From an uncultured Lacticaseibacillus sp. (GTDB lineage: Bacteria; Bacillota; Bacilli; Lactobacillales; Lactobacillaceae): a stretch of DNA of 10,359 nucleotides. The stretch lies in NCBI GenBank assembly GCA_934293835.1, contig CAKQZO010000053.1:1-10359 (forward strand), written 5' to 3'. Of this stretch, positions 7,555 through 10,359 are shown one piece after another (within the stretch, counting starts at the first letter, position 1; each line of letters opens with the position of its first letter). The notes beneath the pieces are model-generated. The model had not been told where the DNA came from and made no database searches. It saw only the letters and a program-made list of their open reading frames with translations. The position numbers and the translations under genes were made by a program.

Positions 7555-7578
7555 GGAACGAGTGACAAGGAGGGTATC

Positions 7579-8883
7579 ATGGACGAATTGAGACAGGCGC
7601 TGCAGGCGCTCTACACGCCAGATTGGCAATCAGAATTATTAACGGCACTGCAGGCCTTGGCGGCAGTCGGCGACGGGGCGCCGAAGCAAGTGATCATGAC
7701 CGAGGCGACGCTTGATCTACGAGGATTGTGGCCCAAGACCCTGACGCTCGATGGACAGCCGGAACCGAGTGCGGCACTGTGGCCGCGGCTGACGGCGACG
7801 GCGACAATCGAGCTCGTCCCGCCGGTCGGCAAGCCCGTCGACTGGCTGATCCGCAAGCTGTTGCGGACATACACGACCGCCTTGCGCGATCCGGCGCAGC
7901 TGCCGGCCAGCGTCGCGACAAATTGGCCGCTCGTGCGCGCCTTGTACAATCATCTGCAAGGCTACGCGGGCATCATTCACCAGCTGCATCTGACGGCGGA
8001 GCAGGCACCGGTCCACCTGCAGCTGCACGGACCGGTCGCCCAAGAAACCAGTGCGATGCTGGCACAGGCCGGGGTGACCTGGTCTGCGGCTTCGATGCTG
8101 GCGCCGTGGCCACGCGCGTATAGCAGCGCGGCGCACATGGAAGATCTCGGCATCGATGTGGCCCAGCCACGCGTCGGGCGAGCAGAAGCGGGCTTGCAAA
8201 ACGATGTGCTGGCGCGGGCCAAGAGTCTGCGGCGCCGTCATTGGACCGCAACTGCGGCGCCTGCGTTCACCAAGCAAAAACCGGTGTTGAAGCAGCTGGC
8301 CGCTCGGCCGGAGGCGTTCACCGTTTTTGACTTAGAATTCTCCAGCGGTAACAAGCAAGAAGGCCAGTTTGCCACGGAAATCGGGGCGCTGAAGGTGCGC
8401 CAAGGCAAGATCGTCGACACCTTCGATTGCTTCGTCCAGATTCCGCATGGGTCACGGTTGAACCGTCGGTCGCAGGCGCTGACGGGCATCCACACGGGGT
8501 TGCTGACGCGGTACGGGCGGCCGGCGACCACCGCGCTGAGCGAATTCCAGAATTTTATCGGCCAAGACCCGCTTCTGGGCTTTGCGGTCAAGGGCGGCGA
8601 TCTGTTGGTGATGCAGCGGCAGTTCGGGTTGTATGCCACGCCTGGGCGGCTGTTAGATGTCGCCGACTTGGCCAAGGCGTTCGGCCCGATGCCTGGTCTG
8701 CCTGATGTTGGCCTGGCGAAGTATCGCGCGTATCTGGGCCTCGACATCCTCGCCCACGGCGCGGTGTACGACGCGGTGACGACCTATGCGCTTTATGAAT
8801 ATCTGCAAGAAACCCCAATCGCCCCAAGCCAGCTCATGACTGAGTTCAGTCAAGTCTTTGCCGCGACCAGCCTCAAGCATTAA
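7579..8883 (+). CDS. DEDDh-family 3'-5' exonuclease (DnaQ/RNase T-like) with uncharacterised N-terminal region
   Basis: ATG 7579 follows a strong site, AAGGAGGG (7567-7574), by 4 bases. Of 434 residues, about 247-410 form a DnaQ-like exonuclease domain that cleaves nucleotides from 3' ends with two metal ions. The ligands are present: Asp251 and Glu253 in VFDLEFSS (motif I), Asp341 in VKGGDLLVM (motif II), and His393 with Asp398 in AHGAVYDAVTT (motif III, H-x4-D), so activity is expected. Motif II lacks the usual His-Asn before the Asp. Residues 1-245 match nothing I recognise: they are soluble, rich in Leu and Ala, without signal or membrane segments, and end in a basic patch (KSLRRRHW, 215-222) that may link the two halves. 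There is no helicase or BRCT domain and no polymerase partner nearby, so whether it acts on DNA or RNA is unknown. It is transcribed alone, between the operon terminator and a convergent terminator. Confidence 0.88.
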   Translation: MDELRQALQALYTPDWQSELLTALQALAAVGDGAPKQVIMTEATLDLRGLWPKTLTLDGQPEPSAALWPRLTATATIELVPPVGKPVDWLIRKLLRTYTTALRDPAQLPASVATNWPLVRALYNHLQGYAGIIHQLHLTAEQAPVHLQLHGPVAQETSAMLAQAGVTWSAASMLAPWPRAYSSAAHMEDLGIDVAQPRVGRAEAGLQNDVLARAKSLRRRHWTATAAPAFTKQKPVLKQLAARPEAFTVFDLEFSSGNKQEGQFATEIGALKVRQGKIVDTFDCFVQIPHGSRLNRRSQALTGIHTGLLTRYGRPATTALSEFQNFIGQDPLLGFAVKGGDLLVMQRQFGLYATPGRLLDVADLAKAFGPMPGLPDVGLAKYRAYLGLDILAHGAVYDAVTTYALYEYLQETPIAPSQLMTEFSQVFAATSLKH

Positions 8884-9127
8884 GGGGCGGGCACGTGAAC
8901 GATAGCCAGCTACGTAAGCACATCACACAGGCGTAGCGGGAGGCATAATCAAGATAGTAATAGGCGCTTATCCCCATGATGTTGTGGGAATTAAGCGCCT
9001 ATTTAATCCAATAAAGTCCGCAGCAATGAGTGGTGGTCTGAACTTCGAAAGAGGTGAGGCCCATGGTGTCAAAAATTTGGCATCAGAATCCGGTACGGCG
9101 TTCGACGCAATTCGGAAGCTTGGCGGA
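8884..9127. other. Convergent intergenic region
   Basis: These 244 bases lie between the 3' ends of the exonuclease gene (+) and the unrecognised gene (-). They contain the 12-bp inverted repeat at 8959-9003, a 13-codon GTG frame (8895-8936), and an ATG with a good Shine-Dalgarno match at 9063 whose frame runs antisense into the neighbouring gene. I see no RNA gene or complete conventional gene in it. Confidence 0.6.
8959..9003. terminator. Perfect 12-bp inverted repeat, probable bidirectional terminator
   Basis: AATAGGCGCTTA (8959-8970) and TAAGCGCCTATT (8992-9003) are exact reverse complements, and the 21-base loop can add a TCCC/GGGA extension. The hairpin sits 75 bases after the + strand exonuclease stop and 124 bases after the - strand gene's stop, as expected for a shared terminator between convergent genes. 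The arms end in AT-rich sequence on both sides, but neither side has a long T run, so termination strength is uncertain. A regulator-binding palindrome is the alternative. Confidence 0.55.
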
Positions 9128-9967
9128 TTATTGCAACAGCCCCAGTGGCATATACGTGTGCAGGTCTTCAGGCGTCCAAGAGATTGGGGCGGGTTGCGGC
9201 GGATTGAGTTGGAAGTGCTGCTGCTCCAAGAGGGTCTGCGTCTGGCGATATTGGTTGAACAGGTGCCTGCGGTAAATTACATTGGCAAATGCCTTGGTGT
9301 CAGGCGCCTCTAAATGGAGCTTTTTGGTCAGCGTGAAGGCCTGTTGGTTATACAGCCCGTTGGTGAGCTTACGCGTGTCGGTAAGCATGAAGCGTTGTGG
9401 GATGTCGAGGGCGTCAAGCTGTTGCTCGAACGCGGCGGCTCGGCGCCGAGCATCGGCGCTGATGCGGGGGACGAACTGTCGTTGGTGATCACTCAGCATC
9501 GCCAAGCGGCTCTGGAAGTTGTCGAGCAACTTATCTAGATTGCTCGTGCCGTGCTGGTAGCGAGTGAAGGCCCGTTCGAGCTGGGCGTGGTCGCTCGCCC
9601 ATAGGTCTGGTAGCCAGTGGATGATGGCTGTGCGAAGGTGGTCGGCCACGTCGCGACGTGTGGCGTGCTGAATCCGTCTGGCCTGGCGGACGTTAACGTT
9701 GTGGTCGAGTAGACGTACATGGGTGATCATGCCATCGAACGCGATCGAAGTGGCATAAGTAAACGGGTTGTGAGCGTGCTTGACGAGCTCGCCGTCAAAT
9801 CGGAGTAGGACCGTTAATGGCGGCCAAGGTAGCCGGTGGCGGTCGAGAGTATAAAGCGTTGAGATCCCAACGACCAGCGCTTGCGTGAAGGCAATCGTGC
9901 CATCGGGCATCACTATGTCTGTCGCTATCGACCCAGCGGTGTAGCCAACAAAATGGATCCGATTCAT
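9128..9967 (-). CDS. Uncharacterised 279-residue cytosolic protein
   Basis: The gene reads leftward from ATG at 9967, which has an almost ideal Shine-Dalgarno sequence (AAGGAGGTGAT, complement of 9972-9982) 8 bases upstream; the in-frame ATG at 10000 would place that site inside the coding region, so it is rejected. I do not recognise the family. There is no signal peptide or membrane helix. Residues 1-90 look beta-rich (FVGYTAGSIATDIVMPDG; LTVLLRFDGEL). Residues about 90-190 look helical and basic (ARRIQHATRRDV; ISADARRRAAAFEQQL), and a Gln-rich stretch (QYRQTQTLLEQQHFQ) comes near the end. Without a DNA-binding motif or catalytic signature I assign no function. It is the only - strand gene in the window, faces the exonuclease gene, and diverges from a putative structured RNA. 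Its codon use is less GC-biased than that of the operon genes, compatible with separate acquisition. Confidence 0.8.
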   Translation of the reverse strand: MNRIHFVGYTAGSIATDIVMPDGTIAFTQALVVGISTLYTLDRHRLPWPPLTVLLRFDGELVKHAHNPFTYATSIAFDGMITHVRLLDHNVNVRQARRIQHATRRDVADHLRTAIIHWLPDLWASDHAQLERAFTRYQHGTSNLDKLLDNFQSRLAMLSDHQRQFVPRISADARRRAAAFEQQLDALDIPQRFMLTDTRKLTNGLYNQQAFTLTKKLHLEAPDTKAFANVIYRRHLFNQYRQTQTLLEQQHFQLNPPQPAPISWTPEDLHTYMPLGLLQ

Positions 9968-9971
9968 GCCT

Positions 9972-9982
9972 ATCACCTCCTT
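9972..9982 (-). promoter_or_regulatory. Near-consensus Shine-Dalgarno (AAGGAGGTGAT) for the - strand gene
   Basis: This 11-base match to the 16S rRNA 3' end is the strongest in the window and decides the start at 9967. It predicts high translation if the gene is transcribed. Confidence 0.85.
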
Positions 9983-9988
9983 GTTATT

Positions 9989-10017
9989 ATTATGACGCAA
10001 AAGTGTAAAATCGCCAA
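9989..10017 (-). promoter_or_regulatory. Possible promoter of the - strand gene
   Basis: Read on the - strand, TTGGCG (10012-10017) and CATAAT (9989-9994) are separated by 17 bases. Initiation about 7 bases downstream would give a very short leader beginning next to the Shine-Dalgarno sequence. A second candidate, TTGCAA (10051-10056) with TATTAA (10028-10033), also at 17 bases, would give a longer leader. Confidence 0.45.
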
Positions 10018-10050
10018 ATAATTAGGCTTAATAAAGCGTATGCTAAATAT

Positions 10051-10079
10051 TTGCAACCGATTACAATCCGTGCGATAAT
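10051..10079 (+). promoter_or_regulatory. Strong sigma-A-type promoter reading into the structured region
   Basis: TTGCAA (-35, 10051-10056), a 17-base spacer and GATAAT (-10, 10074-10079) predict a start near A10086. No convincing open reading frame with a ribosome binding site follows, which fits a promoter for an RNA gene or a long leader. The -35 is a palindrome and could also serve the - strand. Confidence 0.65.
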
Positions 10080-10085
10080 ACACTC

Positions 10086-10359
10086 AGGCGTTGGTGAAGG
10101 GTGTCTGTTGGCCGGTTCTACGGTATCCCTTCGTTCCACCAGCAATCTTAGGAGACCGTTCGCAGTGTTCCTTCGGGAAGACTGGATCTCCAGTTCCAGA
10201 GTCGACACTGAAGGCGGGTTACAATACTACCGTCATTCGGGACGAACGGACAACTGCACAACCACCTGGTGACAGGTGAACACTGTCTAAGGTCGGAATC
10301 GAAACGCGTTGCAACGCAAACTAGATTTAGGGGTCTAAGATAATCTCGATGGCGTCACG
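10086..10359 (+). ncRNA. Putative large structured RNA, 5' part, class unidentified
   Basis: From the predicted transcription start onward the sequence is dense in complementary arms. (a) GTTGGTG/CACCAGC (10090-10096 with 10137-10143), continued by AAGGG/CCCTT (10097-10101 with 10127-10131) across a 5-base bulge. (b) CCGTTCG/CGAACGG (10156-10162 with 10243-10249) enclosing CAGTGT/ACACTG (10163-10168 with 10205-10210). (c) Within that, a TCC-TTCG-GGA hairpin giving a C(UUCG)G tetraloop (10169-10178) and ACTGG/CCAGT (10181-10194). (d) CACCTG-GTGA-CAGGTG with a GNRA loop (10263-10278). (e) GCGTTGCAACGC (10306-10317). The UUCG and GNRA loops are correct only on the + strand, agreeing with the promoter. 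It does not match what I remember of tmRNA, RNase P RNA, SRP RNA, T-box leaders or common riboswitches. Large ornate RNAs such as ROOL or GOLLD, known from lactobacilli and their phages, are candidates, but I cannot confirm either. No terminator is seen, so it continues past the window or is a long leader. Confidence 0.55.

Noticed and set aside
7717-8277. 186-codon open frame on the - strand
   Set aside because: Antisense to the exonuclease N-terminal half, with no start signals. The + strand frame has the strong ribosome binding site and the domain match.
8895-8936. 13-codon GTG frame after the exonuclease gene
   Set aside because: Too short to support, with only a GGGGCGGG stretch upstream; expected by chance.
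10051-10279. 62- and 73-codon open frames in the 3' region
   Set aside because: No ribosome binding sites, translations are low in recognisable pattern, and nested complementary arms explain the sequence better as RNA.
10086-10359. Assignment to tmRNA, RNase P RNA, T-box leader or cobalamin riboswitch
   Set aside because: The conserved sequences I know for these (for example the tmRNA 5' end, GAGGAAAGTCC of RNase P, or the T-box AGGGTGG motif) are absent.
1-10359. CRISPR arrays, tRNA genes, insertion sequences
   Set aside because: No regularly spaced repeats, no tRNA-like cloverleaf with TTCGAATCC-type arm, and no transposase frame were found.

Overview
The window reads as a chromosomal segment of a high-GC lactic acid bacterium, most likely a Lactobacillaceae member of the Lacticaseibacillus type. 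This rests on strong AGGAGG ribosome binding sites, GC-rich codon use, Gram-positive export signals and the kinds of proteins encoded. Species cannot be read from the sequence.

Region 1 (2-7417, + strand) is one tightly packed exopolysaccharide operon, cut at its 5' end by the window edge. In order it holds: the C-terminus of a multi-pass membrane protein; a secreted, membrane-anchored protein related to DUF2334 deacetylases but lacking their metal ligands; a processive family 2 glycosyltransferase with all catalytic motifs; a large BcsB-like extracytoplasmic protein; a four-helix membrane protein with a degenerate GGDEF domain; and UDP-GlcNAc 2-epimerase. The first five overlap, and the sixth follows after 8 bases. 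The order resembles the c-di-GMP-controlled pssA-E cluster of Listeria, which makes a ManNAc-based polysaccharide. Here the epimerase that makes UDP-ManNAc sits in the operon, and the GGDEF-like domain keeps an RxxD inhibitory-site motif at the canonical spacing while its active site is destroyed. The working model: the epimerase supplies the sugar nucleotide, the glycosyltransferase polymerises and extrudes it with the BcsB-like partner, the degenerate GGDEF protein senses c-di-GMP and licenses synthesis, and the first two genes modify or handle the polymer. The operon ends at a strong intrinsic terminator (7499-7533).

Region 2 (7527-8883, + strand) is a separately promoted gene whose C-terminal half is a complete DEDDh 3'-5' exonuclease domain and whose N-terminal half I do not recognise.

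Region 3 (8884-9967) has a convergent intergenic space with a perfect 12-bp inverted repeat, a probable two-way terminator, then an unrecognised 279-residue protein on the - strand with a near-perfect Shine-Dalgarno sequence.

Region 4 (9968-10359) is an AT-rich divergent promoter region followed by non-coding sequence dense in nested complementary arms, with a C(UUCG)G hairpin and a GNRA-capped hairpin. Preceded by a good sigma-A promoter, it looks like the 5' part of a large structured RNA running off the window. I could not assign it to a known class. This RNA and the c-di-GMP/ManNAc polysaccharide operon are the two most interesting items here.
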